From Bacteroides sp. (lineage in GTDB: Bacteria; Bacteroidota; Bacteroidia; Bacteroidales; Muribaculaceae): DNA of 64,000 bases. Shown here piece by piece: positions 1 through 10,579 of the stretch. How positions within the stretch are numbered: the stretch's first letter is position 1; each line of letters begins with the position of its first letter. Location: the NCBI GenBank assembly GCA_023665145.1, contig JAMPEM010000009.1, positions 25,352-89,351 of the forward strand, written 5' to 3'. The position numbers and the translations under genes are program-made. The notes beneath the pieces were generated by a model that had not been told where the DNA came from, did not search any database, and worked only from the letters and a program-made list of their open reading frames with translations.

Positions 1-204
1 TATTGTGTATTACCAGGTGTGGATCAAATCCTTCCTGTTGATGTATACATCCCCGGATGTCCACCACGCCCGGAAGCTATGTTCTACGGACTCATGCAGC
101 TTCAACGCAAAATCAAAATCCAAAAATTCTTCGGTGGTGTGAACAGAAAAGAAAAAATTAAAGAATTTTTCGCTCAGCACCCGGAGGAAAAAGGACAGAT
201 TTAA
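1..204 (+). CDS. nuoB: NADH-quinone oxidoreductase subunit B, 3' part (NuoB)
   Basis: Partial gene entering from the left edge; the frame is open from base 1. It encodes the C-terminal part of NuoB, the complex I subunit that carries cluster N2, the last iron-sulfur cluster before quinone. The visible segment has the conserved [17 protein letters not shown] motif, whose Cys is one of the N2 ligands; the other ligands lie outside the window. A GTG at 19 is internal, not a start. It is followed after 28 bases by nuoCD in the same orientation, as expected in a nuo operon. Identification is confident from the PGCPPRPEA signature and the gene order. Confidence 0.96.
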   Translation, partial: YCVLPGVDQILPVDVYIPGCPPRPEAMFYGLMQLQRKIKIQKFFGGVNRKEKIKEFFAQHPEEKGQI

Positions 205-232
205 TTTTGTTTTCCATTGATTTCATCCTATC

Positions 233-1867
233 ATGAACGATATAAAATCTAAAATCAGCAGTATTTGTCCTTCTGTATCTTTCGAAGAAGGTGAATCCCT
301 GCTTGTTAATGTCCCTGAAAAAGATTGGTATAATCTTGCTAAACAACTCAAGTATAATAAAGACCTCGCTTTTGATGTCCTTACTGCTGTAGTCGGTATG
401 GACTGGAAGGATTCCATTGGTGTGATTTATTATCTAACTTCCACCTCCCACGATTGGGACGTTGTAGCTTTCAAAGTAGCTGTTGAAGATAGAGAGAATC
501 CGATGATTCATTCCGTATCCGACCTTTGGAAAGTTGCCAATTTTCAAGAGCGCGAAGTCTATGACTTCTTCGGCATCAAATTTATCGGTCATCCCGATAT
601 GCGCCGCTTTTTCCTAAGAAATGATTGGGTCGGATATCCACTCAGAAAAGATTACGATGCGAATCCGGAACTTAACCCCGTCAGACTCGATGATGAAATC
701 AATGAAGATGACACCATCTCATATCAAGAAGATGATAAGGGTAATGTAAAAGCCGTCCCCGGAAAAGTATTTGGCGAAGATGACTATGTGGTTAACATAG
801 GCCCGCAGCATCCCTCAACTCATGGCGTAATGCGTTTTAGAGCTGCTGTTGACGGTGAAATTGTCAAAAAAGTTGATGTGGTATCAGGATATATCCATCG
901 CGGTATAGAAAAACTCTCTGAAGGTCTCAGCTATCCGCAGATTCTTCATTTTACTGATCGTATGGACTATATGTCCGCACATCAAAATCGCCACTGTCTT
1001 TGCCTCTGCATAGAAAAAGCACTCGGTCTTGAAGTGCCCGAAAGAGCAGTTTATATCCGTACTATTATGGATGAACTCATGCGTATATCATCGCATCTTC
1101 TCTCATTCGGATGTACTGCAATGGACCTCGGTGCGACCACCGCATTCTTCTACGGCTTCCGTGAACGTGAACGCGTGCTCGATATCTTTGAAAAAACTTG
1201 CGGTGCGCGAATGTCTATGAACTATAATGTTATAGGTGGTGTGATTGCCGATCTGCATCCTGACTTTGTTAAGGATGTAAAGGAATTCCTTAAGATTATG
1301 CCCGGTGCTCTAAAAGAGTACCATACTATCTTCTCCAACAACCTCATCGCAAAGAATCGTCTAAAGAAGGTCGGTCATCTAAGCAAAGAAGATGCAATCA
1401 ACTATGCTATAACCGGTCCCTCGGGACGTGGCTCAAATTGGTCATGCGACTGTCGTAAGAAACATCCTTACGCACTTTATGACAAAGTTGACTTTGAAGA
1501 AGTTCTTGAAACAGGATGCGACTCATACGCTCGATATATGGTGCGTATGCGTGAGATTGAACAATCTTGCAAAATCATTGCTCAATTAATCGACAAAATT
1601 CCAGAAGGTGACATCCGTAACCCCAAAGTGCCAAAACTTATAAAACTACCGGCCGGTCGTTGGTATCAGCAAGTCGAAGCAAGCCGAGGTACTTTCGGCG
1701 TTTACATCGAATCTGACGGTCAAAAAAATCCTTTCCGTGTACACTTCCAAAGCCCCTGTTTCAATCTCGTAGGCGTTATGGATTTATGCTGTACAGGGTA
1801 CATGATTGCCGACCTTATAACTATCGGTGCAGCTTTGGACTTCGTAATTCCTGACATCGACCGATAA
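233..1867 (+). CDS. nuoCD: NADH-quinone oxidoreductase subunit C/D fusion (NuoCD)
   Basis: A 544-residue fused NuoC-NuoD, forming part of the peripheral arm and the quinone-binding cavity of complex I. Residues about 1-150 are NuoC (30-kDa subunit), with the conserved block around HPDMRRFFLRNDWVGYPLRKD at 120-140. An acidic linker (about 150-180) leads to NuoD (49-kDa subunit), starting at VNIGPQHPSTHG near residue 187 and ending in the typical DLCCTG...GAALDFVIPDIDR block. Fusion of C and D is common in Bacteroidetes and some other groups. The neighbours nuoB and nuoH flank it directly. No nuoE, nuoF or nuoG follows, so the complex has no NADH dehydrogenase module encoded here. Confidence 0.97.
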   Translation: MNDIKSKISSICPSVSFEEGESLLVNVPEKDWYNLAKQLKYNKDLAFDVLTAVVGMDWKDSIGVIYYLTSTSHDWDVVAFKVAVEDRENPMIHSVSDLWKVANFQEREVYDFFGIKFIGHPDMRRFFLRNDWVGYPLRKDYDANPELNPVRLDDEINEDDTISYQEDDKGNVKAVPGKVFGEDDYVVNIGPQHPSTHGVMRFRAAVDGEIVKKVDVVSGYIHRGIEKLSEGLSYPQILHFTDRMDYMSAHQNRHCLCLCIEKALGLEVPERAVYIRTIMDELMRISSHLLSFGCTAMDLGATTAFFYGFRERERVLDIFEKTCGARMSMNYNVIGGVIADLHPDFVKDVKEFLKIMPGALKEYHTIFSNNLIAKNRLKKVGHLSKEDAINYAITGPSGRGSNWSCDCRKKHPYALYDKVDFEEVLETGCDSYARYMVRMREIEQSCKIIAQLIDKIPEGDIRNPKVPKLIKLPAGRWYQQVEASRGTFGVYIESDGQKNPFRVHFQSPCFNLVGVMDLCCTGYMIADLITIGAALDFVIPDIDR

Positions 1868-1911
1868 TAATTTTGAACTAACTAAAAATCCATATAACGC
1901 AGTAACATCTC

Positions 1912-2991
1912 ATGTTTAATTTCGGAATTTGGACATCTGCCATTAATACATGGCTTACCGATTTGGTAGGGTATGATTGGCTTGTCACTGTTATAGAATG
2001 TGTCGCCATTGCCGTCATCATGCTGGTCATGTATGCACTTTTGGCAATGCTATACATATTTTACGAACGTAAACTTTGCGCATGGTTCCAATGTCGACTC
2101 GGACCTATGCGTGTCGGTAAGTGGGGTCTGCTTCAGCTCTTCGCTGACGTTATCAAGATGCTCATAAAGGAGATAATATCAGTCAAAGGTACTGACAAAT
2201 TCCTTTACGCTCTTGCTCCTTATCTTGTTATAATTTCATCCGTTGTGATGTTCTGTTGTCTCCCTTGGGGTAACGGATTGCAGATTATTGACTTTAATAT
2301 CGGTATATTTTTCATCCTCGCTGTTTCTTCAGTCGGTGTACTCGGTATACTACTTGCCGGATGGGCTTCAAATAGTAAATACACCCTTATCGGTGCAATG
2401 CGAAGCGGTGCACAAATGATTAGTTATGAAATATCACTCGGCCTTGCCATCCTGACAATCATAGTTCTTTCCGGAACAATGAATATAAGTGAACTCGTAG
2501 CCCAACAAGAAAGCGCGTGGTTTATCTTTAAAGGACACATCCCGGCAATAATTGCATTTCTGATATATATTGTAGCTGCTACGGCTGAAACTAATCGCGG
2601 TCCATTCGACTTGCCCGAGGCTGAGCACGAGCTTACCGCCGGTTATCATACAGAATATTCCGGTATGCACTTCGGATTCTTCTATCTTGCAGAATACCTC
2701 AACCTCTTCATAGTATCCGGAATCGCTTCGCTAATGTTCCTCGGAGGTTGGATGCCGTTGCATGTACCCGGATGGGATGGATTCAACGCTGTGATGAATT
2801 GGATTCCATCTCCGATTTGGTTCATCGGTAAAGCGTTGTTTGTATCATACATCATAATATGGTTCAAATGGACTTTCCCTCGAGTGCGTATCGACCAGAT
2901 GCTTTCATTTGAGTGGAAATATCTAATGCCCCTTTCGCTTGCAAATATTGTCTTGATGGCCGTGTTTGTTGGACTCGGATGGCATTTCTGA
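1912..2991 (+). CDS. nuoH: NADH-quinone oxidoreductase subunit H (NuoH)
   Basis: A 359-residue polytopic membrane protein of the complex I membrane arm that, by homology, connects the quinone chamber to the proton-pumping subunits. Diagnostic NuoH blocks are YERKLCAWFQCRLGPMRVG near the N terminus, ETNRGPFDLPEAEHELTAGYHTEYSG in the middle and FKWTFPRVRIDQ near the C terminus. These contain the conserved acidic loop residues of the quinone region. Length matches the family. In ordinary nuo operons nuoI follows, but here the next gene is atpD after 84 bases. That gap shows neither a terminator hairpin nor a TAnnTTTG promoter. Confidence 0.97.
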   Translation: MFNFGIWTSAINTWLTDLVGYDWLVTVIECVAIAVIMLVMYALLAMLYIFYERKLCAWFQCRLGPMRVGKWGLLQLFADVIKMLIKEIISVKGTDKFLYALAPYLVIISSVVMFCCLPWGNGLQIIDFNIGIFFILAVSSVGVLGILLAGWASNSKYTLIGAMRSGAQMISYEISLGLAILTIIVLSGTMNISELVAQQESAWFIFKGHIPAIIAFLIYIVAATAETNRGPFDLPEAEHELTAGYHTEYSGMHFGFFYLAEYLNLFIVSGIASLMFLGGWMPLHVPGWDGFNAVMNWIPSPIWFIGKALFVSYIIIWFKWTFPRVRIDQMLSFEWKYLMPLSLANIVLMAVFVGLGWHF

Positions 2992-3063
2992 TAACATTAT
3001 CGGAATAACTCAATCCTTCTCTCCTCCACCTTAAAACTAATAGAAAATTATTAAACGAAATAA

Positions 3064-4578
<1,515 letters not shown>

Positions 4579-4646
4579 CCTAATTGAAATAATAATCACT
4601 TATACGTAAGACATTATAGCAACAGTACAAACTTATTTTCGATTAT

Positions 4647-4883
4647 ATGACACTTGAAATAATATCAGCGCAAGAAATAATGTATCGAGGGGAAGCGGAT
4701 ATAGTGACACTACCCGGAGAACTCGGTTCATTCACTGTGCTTAAAAATCATGCTTCTCTTATCTCTGTTCTCGTTCCCGGGAAAATACGATATATGCGAG
4801 AAGGAGGTCAAGGTAATGAAATCGAAATTAAGGGCGGACTGGCCGATGTCGACAATAATGTCATTTCGGTCTGCATTTATTAA
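4647..4883 (+). CDS. atpC: F1Fo ATP synthase subunit epsilon (short form)
   Basis: A 78-residue epsilon subunit of the F1 central stalk. It contains only the N-terminal beta-sandwich domain (LEIISAQEIMYRGEADIVTLPGELGSFTVLKNHASL). The C-terminal two-helix inhibitory domain seen in about 135-residue epsilon subunits is absent. The gene ends cleanly 21 bases before atpB, so this looks like a genuine short form, which is usual in Bacteroidetes, rather than a truncation. Lack of the helical domain implies that epsilon-type autoinhibition of ATP hydrolysis does not operate; that is inference from the domain content. Confidence 0.93.
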   Translation: MTLEIISAQEIMYRGEADIVTLPGELGSFTVLKNHASLISVLVPGKIRYMREGGQGNEIEIKGGLADVDNNVISVCIY

Positions 4884-4904
4884 TTAATCAGACACAGACC
4901 AACA

Positions 4905-6275
4905 ATGTCGAATCTAACATATAAATTCGCAATTTCCCTCGCTTTGATTCTTTTCTGTTTCAATGTTGCGGTAGCTAATCCGAAAACTCTAAGTGATGAG
5001 ATTTCAGATGATTCTAAAGTTGCAAAAGAGAAAATACAAGAAGATAAAGAAAAAAGTGAAGAGGGATTTAATGTTAAGGAAGTGATATTCCATCACCTCG
5101 GTGACGGTTATGGTTGGGAGGTCCCGTTCAGCCACGTATATCGCATTCCTCTTCCTGTAATCGTAAGAGCGCAAGATGGTCAATGGTTCTGCTTCTCGTC
5201 AGGAAAACTCACAGAAGTTGAGATTATAAAGGATGAAGAAACAGGCAAAGAGAAAAAGGAATTATTGCCTGTCATTCATAAGGTGGAACGTAATGGCAAG
5301 ATATATCAGTTTGTAATTGCGCATGTTAGCTCACATGCCAATAAGATTGTAGAGATATTCCCGCTGTCTGCGCAAGAAGAGGCTCAGGTTAAAGCTGATG
5401 CAGCAAAGATTGCTGCTGATGGGAAAACAGAAAATGCTGAACATGGCGTAGTTGTTGACGGGTATGTATATCACGATGGACAATATTATAAGGAGTACAA
5501 GCCTTTTGATATTTCAATCACAAAAAATGTATTGGCTCTTTTGATAGCTGCAGCTCTTGTTACATGGATGGTGATGAGTCTCGTAAGATATCAACAGCGA
5601 CACAAAAGCAAAGCACCCCGTAAGGGACTTGGTTTCTTTGAAATGCTTGTTCAGTTCATATACGAAGGCTCTATCAAACCTACGCTTGGAGCAAAAGCTC
5701 CCAAGTTTGCACCATATCTTTTGACGTGTTTCTTCTTCATATTGACGATGAATCTCTTGGGACTTGTGGTCATATTCCCCGGAGGTGCCAATTTGACCGG
5801 TAACATTGCAATTACTCTTGTTCTTGCGGCATTAACATTCATTGTGACGAATGTTTATTCCAAAAAGCATTATTGGAAAGAGATATTTTGGCCGGATGTC
5901 CCGCTATTCCTCAAATTCCCTTTACCAATAATGCAATTCATAGAGATATTTGGAGTCTTTACAAAACCGGCCGCTCTCTGTGTGCGTCTCTTTGCCAATA
6001 TGATGGGTGGACATATAATCGTAATAACACTGATTTCTCTAATATTCATATTTGCCGCCTTCGGTGCCGCAGCTTTAGGTGGATCATTGGTAATTTCAGT
6101 ATTATTCACAGTATTTATGCTTCTACTTGATGTTCTTGTCAGTTTCATCCAAGCATATGTATTTACACTGCTTTCTACCATATTCATATCAATGAGTCAG
6201 GAAGAGGGACACGAAGAAGGTCATGCAGAACATCACAAAGACCAACTCGAACTGAATGAATCAGCAATGAATTAA
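4905..6275 (+). CDS. atpB: F1Fo ATP synthase subunit a with exported N-terminal extension
   Basis: A 456-residue Fo subunit a forming the proton half-channels. Residues about 1-25 look like a signal peptide (hydrophobic ISLALILFCF then VAVANP). They are followed by a roughly 180-residue hydrophilic domain predicted to lie outside the membrane, then the standard subunit a core from about 205. The essential Arg lies in ALCVRLFANMMGGH (Arg361). The C terminus is His/Glu-rich (EEGHEEGHAEHHKD). Bacteroidetes subunit a proteins are generally longer than the E. coli form because of such an extension; its role is not known to me. Neighbours are atpC and atpE; no separate AtpI-like gene is seen. Confidence 0.96.
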   Translation: MSNLTYKFAISLALILFCFNVAVANPKTLSDEISDDSKVAKEKIQEDKEKSEEGFNVKEVIFHHLGDGYGWEVPFSHVYRIPLPVIVRAQDGQWFCFSSGKLTEVEIIKDEETGKEKKELLPVIHKVERNGKIYQFVIAHVSSHANKIVEIFPLSAQEEAQVKADAAKIAADGKTENAEHGVVVDGYVYHDGQYYKEYKPFDISITKNVLALLIAAALVTWMVMSLVRYQQRHKSKAPRKGLGFFEMLVQFIYEGSIKPTLGAKAPKFAPYLLTCFFFILTMNLLGLVVIFPGGANLTGNIAITLVLAALTFIVTNVYSKKHYWKEIFWPDVPLFLKFPLPIMQFIEIFGVFTKPAALCVRLFANMMGGHIIVITLISLIFIFAAFGAAALGGSLVISVLFTVFMLLLDVLVSFIQAYVFTLLSTIFISMSQEEGHEEGHAEHHKDQLELNESAMN

Positions 6276-6354
6276 TTCTAAAAATATAATAAACTGCAAA
6301 ACCTAGCTCTCTACTCACAATAAACAGAAATAATTAATAAAAAAATAACCATAA

Positions 6355-6633
<279 letters not shown>

Positions 6634-6661
6634 TCATTCAACGAAGATAATCCCTTAAAGA

Positions 6662-7156
6662 ATGGAATTATTCACGCCCGATTTAGGCTTGATATTCTGG
6701 ATGTTTATTGCCTTTGTCATCCTCTTCATCATTTTGGCAAAATGGGGATGGCCGGTAATCATTAAGAATATGGATACACGCGCCGATACTATCGATAAGG
6801 GCGTGGAATTTGCCCGACAGGCCAAAGACCAGTTGGACAATGCACGCGCCGAGGCGCAGAAGTATATCGCTGAAGCTCAAAAGCAGCAGTCAGACATGCT
6901 CCGTGATGCAGCTAAAATGAAATCGCAAATTATAGAGGAAGCCAAAGCAGAGGCATCCGCTGAGGCGCAGAAAGTAATGGAAGCAGCTAAAGTATCAATC
7001 GAGCAGGAACGTAAGGAGGCTCAAAAACAATTCCGTGATGAGGTCTCCACATTCTCACTGCAAATAGCCGATAAGCTTGTGCGTCAGAAGCTCAAACAAG
7101 ATGGCGAGCAAGCCAAGCTTGTCAATTCAATGTTGGACGAAATTCAGAATAACTGA
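6662..7156 (+). CDS. atpF: F1Fo ATP synthase subunit b
   Basis: A 164-residue peripheral stalk subunit. One N-terminal transmembrane helix (LIFWMFIAFVILFIILAKWGW, about 10-30) is followed by a long Ala/Glu/Lys/Gln-rich helix predicted to form the coiled coil that links Fo to F1 through delta. The C terminus carries the conserved DEVSTFSLQIADKLVRQKL segment. It starts 28 bases after atpE and its stop lies two bases before the atpH start, as expected for a translationally linked pair. Confidence 0.96.
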   Translation: MELFTPDLGLIFWMFIAFVILFIILAKWGWPVIIKNMDTRADTIDKGVEFARQAKDQLDNARAEAQKYIAEAQKQQSDMLRDAAKMKSQIIEEAKAEASAEAQKVMEAAKVSIEQERKEAQKQFRDEVSTFSLQIADKLVRQKLKQDGEQAKLVNSMLDEIQNN

Positions 7157-7158
7157 TC

Positions 7159-7704
7159 ATGAACGACGGTCTTATCCCGCGCCGGTATGCTTTGGCACTA
7201 TATAAATATGCCAAGGAGAAAAATGTAACTGCAATAGTCTACGAAGAGATGAAGCAAGTAGCCGAGTCCTTTCGAAAACTTCCGGATTTACAGAAAGTTA
7301 TGTCAAATCCGTTTGTTTCTCGTCAAGACAAGGGAAAACTCCTTATGCAGGCAGCCGGCGATAAGCTTGAGGACGCATACAAATCTTTTGTAAAACTAAT
7401 TCTCGACGCCAATCGTGAGCAATTCGCTTATCAGATGGCGCTGGCATATCGGGATATTTATAGAAAAGAGAACCGCATCGCTCAAGTGATCATTACTTCT
7501 GCCGTTGCCCTAGACAAGGAGCAGGAACAGAAGATTAAGGATATTGTCCACAAATCTTACAAGGATATGACACTTGAATTCTCATTTAATACGAATCCTG
7601 ATATTATTGGGGGATTTGTTATTACTGTGGATTCCAATCGTCTTGATGCCTCTGTAAGTAATGAACTTCAGCAAATTCGTAAAAAACTATTAAGAAGCAA
7701 TTAA
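7159..7704 (+). CDS. atpH: F1Fo ATP synthase subunit delta
   Basis: A 181-residue OSCP/delta subunit that attaches the peripheral stalk to the top of F1. The N-terminal helical domain begins with the family pattern [15 protein letters not shown], and the C terminus has the typical [32 protein letters not shown] block. Length is normal. It lies between atpF (2-base gap) and atpA (4-base gap), consistent with one polycistronic message. Confidence 0.96.
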   Translation: MNDGLIPRRYALALYKYAKEKNVTAIVYEEMKQVAESFRKLPDLQKVMSNPFVSRQDKGKLLMQAAGDKLEDAYKSFVKLILDANREQFAYQMALAYRDIYRKENRIAQVIITSAVALDKEQEQKIKDIVHKSYKDMTLEFSFNTNPDIIGGFVITVDSNRLDASVSNELQQIRKKLLRSN

Positions 7705-7708
7705 TACA

Positions 7709-9286
7709 ATGCTTAACCCAAGCGAAATCTCTGATATCCTGAAGCAGGAACTCGAGAACGTCGACTCTAAGGTCAAGTTTGAGGAAGTAGGCACCGTCCT
7801 TGAAGTCGGTGACGGCGTAGCTCACGTCTATGGCCTTGAAAATGTGCGCTCTAACGAGCTTGTCGAGTTTGAAAACGGCGTCATGGGCGTCGCACTCAAC
7901 CTCGAGGAGAGCAACGTGGGTGTTGTACTCCTCAACAATGTTAACAAAGTGACTGAGAATATGTCGGTGCGTCGCACGGGTGAAATCGCATCCATTTCGG
8001 TCGGTGAAGGTCTGCTTGGCCGTGTGATTAACATCCTCGGCGAACCTATTGATGGGAAAGGAGCCATCGAAGGAAAATTGCTTCGCCTCCCACTTGAACG
8101 CAAAGCTCCCGGTGTAATTTTCCGTCAGCCGGTGACGCAACCTCTTCAGACCGGTCTTAAGGCTGTTGATTCAATGATTCCTATCGGCCGCGGACAGCGC
8201 GAGTTGATTATTGGTGACCGCCAGATTGGTAAAACAGCTATCGCTATTGATACAATTATCAATCAGCGCCAGAATTATCTTGACGGCAAACCGGTATATT
8301 GTATCTATGTAGCAATCGGTCAAAAAGCATCATCTGTAGCATCGATAGTAAATACATTGGAAAAGCATGGTGCCATGCCTTATACATGTGTAGTTGCGGC
8401 TACAGCATCAGATTCTGCATCAATGCGTTATTGGGCACCGTTCGCCGGAGTGGCTATTGGTGAATATTTCCGTGATACCGGCCGAGATGCACTTATAGTT
8501 TATGATGACTTGTCAAAGCAGGCTGTCGCATACCGCGAGATTTCTCTTATTCTTAAGAGACCTTCAGGACGTGAAGCATATCCGGGCGATATTTTCTATC
8601 TACATTCACGCCTGCTCGAGCGTGCTGCTAAGATTATCGATAGCCAGGAGGTGGCATCTACAATGAATGACCTTCCTGAGGTGCTCAAGCCAATGGTAAA
8701 GGGTGGTGGATCGCTGACCGCACTTCCTATTATCGAGACTCAAGCAGGAGACGTTTCGGCATACATTCCTACCAATGTGATTTCAATTACAGACGGACAA
8801 ATCTTCCTTGAGAGTGCGCTTTTCAATCAGGGTATTCGTCCTGCAGTAAATGTTGGTATTTCCGTGTCACGCGTAGGTGGTAATGCTCAAATTAAGTGTA
8901 TGAAGAAAGTTGCCGGTACACTTAAGATTGCCCAGGCACAGTTCCGTGAACTTGAATCATTCACCAAGTTTGGTGGCGATATTGACCCGGTGACTGCTAA
9001 AGTTATAGATACCGGTCGTAAGAATCAGCAATTGCTCATTCAACCCCAGTATCAGCCGTGGCCTGTTGAGAATGAGGTGGCTGTGATATATTGTGGTGTC
9101 AAAGGACTTCTTGAAGATGTTCCCTTGGAGAACGTAAATGAGTTTCAACAGCTTTTCATTCAGCTTCTCAAGACCAAATATCAGAAGGAGGTGCTCGACG
9201 TTCTCAAATCAGGCCAGCTCACACCTGAGGTGGAAGCACTTCTTAAGCAGACAGCTCAGGAGGTTGGTGCAAAATATAAAGCATAA
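7709..9286 (+). CDS. atpA: F1Fo ATP synthase subunit alpha
   Basis: A 525-residue non-catalytic nucleotide-binding F1 subunit. The Walker A-like GDRQIGKT (169-176), the [22 protein letters not shown] region, and the [11 protein letters not shown] block containing the Arg finger that contributes to the beta catalytic site are all intact. The N-terminal region includes the delta-contacting segment. It is followed by a 128-base gap containing a strong inverted repeat before atpG. Confidence 0.98.
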   Translation: MLNPSEISDILKQELENVDSKVKFEEVGTVLEVGDGVAHVYGLENVRSNELVEFENGVMGVALNLEESNVGVVLLNNVNKVTENMSVRRTGEIASISVGEGLLGRVINILGEPIDGKGAIEGKLLRLPLERKAPGVIFRQPVTQPLQTGLKAVDSMIPIGRGQRELIIGDRQIGKTAIAIDTIINQRQNYLDGKPVYCIYVAIGQKASSVASIVNTLEKHGAMPYTCVVAATASDSASMRYWAPFAGVAIGEYFRDTGRDALIVYDDLSKQAVAYREISLILKRPSGREAYPGDIFYLHSRLLERAAKIIDSQEVASTMNDLPEVLKPMVKGGGSLTALPIIETQAGDVSAYIPTNVISITDGQIFLESALFNQGIRPAVNVGISVSRVGGNAQIKCMKKVAGTLKIAQAQFRELESFTKFGGDIDPVTAKVIDTGRKNQQLLIQPQYQPWPVENEVAVIYCGVKGLLEDVPLENVNEFQQLFIQLLKTKYQKEVLDVLKSGQLTPEVEALLKQTAQEVGAKYKA

Positions 9287-9292
9287 AAAAGT

Positions 9293-9336
9293 GGTTCGTG
9301 TGTCGCAAGTAATAATTTGACTTGCGACACCCAACC
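9293..9336 (+). promoter_or_regulatory. Stem-loop between atpA and atpG
   Basis: A perfect 11-bp inverted repeat: GTGTCGCAAGT at 9300-9310 pairs with ACTTGCGACAC at 9320-9330, with a 9-base loop. A further GGTT/AACC pair (9293-9296 and 9333-9336) could extend it across a small internal loop. No T-tract follows, so it is not a classical intrinsic terminator. It could be an RNA-processing or stability element that sets atpG dosage, or a partial terminator. Function is inference. Confidence 0.7.
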
Positions 9337-9414
9337 TCTCATTTAGTTAAAAGCTCAAAACAGAGACGTGAAGATATAATCGCGACTTATAAAGACAAAA
9401 CGAAGTAACCACAC

Positions 9415-10311
9415 ATGGCTACATTAAGAGAACTCAAAACACGAATAGGCTCAGTTTCCTCTAGTGAGAAAATCACCGGAGCCATGAAGATGATTTCATC
9501 AGCGAAGGTGCACAAGAACGAACAGGCCCTTAAACGCCTTGTGCCGTATAAGGATCAAATCAATCGTATTATGGCACACATTTTGGAAACGGGACTTAAT
9601 TTCTCGTCACCGCTCACTATGGTACGTGACACAAAAAAAGTCGGTATTGTAGTTTTTGGTAGTGACGATGGACTTTGTGGTGCTTATAATGTAAATATTT
9701 ATAAGCGTTTGCTTGAGATTCTAAATGACATGAGGAGTAAGTACGAAAATGTTACATTCAACATTTACCCTGTTGGTGGAAAGATTGCTCGTATTGTCAA
9801 AAAGATGGATGCTTCCGATGTCAGAATAGAGAATATAGAAGGTGTAGATTCCAAGATGGAGGGTGAAAAGGTTAACGAATTCACCAGAAGTCTGGAGAAC
9901 AAATTTCTGAGCGGTGAGGTTGATTCAGTTCATGTGGTTTATATGAACTTTATCTCAATGAGCCGTCAACGTCTTCGTAATGACCAGCTGTTTCCACTCG
10001 AGGCTGAGGCATTAATGGCAAACGCTGAGCAGAGTCATAACGTAAAGGAATCTGAGAAGCTATACATCTTCGAGCCTGATGCAAACAGGATATTCAATGT
10101 AGTCTTACCTATGTTTGTTTTGAGTAGTATGCAACAGATTACAATAGAGAATCGCGCGTCAGAGCAGGCTGCAAGAGTGATGGCAATGCAGAGTGCCAAT
10201 GATAATGCCCAGAAACTTCTTGGCGAGCTTCAGTTGGAATATAACAAATTGCGTCAGCAAAGCATTACTACCGAACTTCTTGATATTGTCGGAGGACAAA
10301 TTGGCAGGTAA
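9415..10311 (+). CDS. atpG: F1Fo ATP synthase subunit gamma
   Basis: A 298-residue central rotor shaft of F1. The N terminus has the conserved [25 protein letters not shown] helix and the C terminus the matching [44 protein letters not shown] block; these two helices form the coiled-coil shaft. It is the last ATP synthase gene. A 268-base non-coding stretch separates it from nuoI, the longest gap in the cluster. Confidence 0.97.
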   Translation: [298 protein letters not shown]

Positions 10312-10579
10312 GCTGAATTATATTCATCATGGTTTTTTATGATGAATGAAAAAGGATAGGAGAATGGTCGAGGGAATATTATTAAATCCCTTTGCAACAT
10401 AACGGCACTGTGTCATTGTCGGTAAAATTGATTTTAATTAAAGAATCAATACGGCACAATACATATCGGAATCGTGTCAGCTTATACCATCTTATTATAG
10501 AAGAGAGATAGTGTCCGAAACATGAAACGATATATCCTCGAAGGAACGAGGAATTGAACTGACAAACATAAACTCATCT
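10312..10579 (+). other. Intergenic atpG-nuoI junction
   Basis: A 268-base gap where the ATP synthase block meets the second half of the nuo genes. It holds a 9-bp hairpin, ATTCATCAT (10322-10330) pairing with ATGATGAAT (10339-10347) around a GGTTTTTT loop, and a 7-bp inverted repeat ATTGATT/AATCAAT (10427-10450). No exact TAnnTTTG promoter core is present and no coding frame is convincing. It could carry a weak or unusual promoter for nuoI-N or a processing site. Confidence 0.6.

Noticed and set aside
7622-8140. 172-codon minus-strand ORF
   Set aside because: Antisense shadow of atpH/atpA, whose coding frames are unambiguous.
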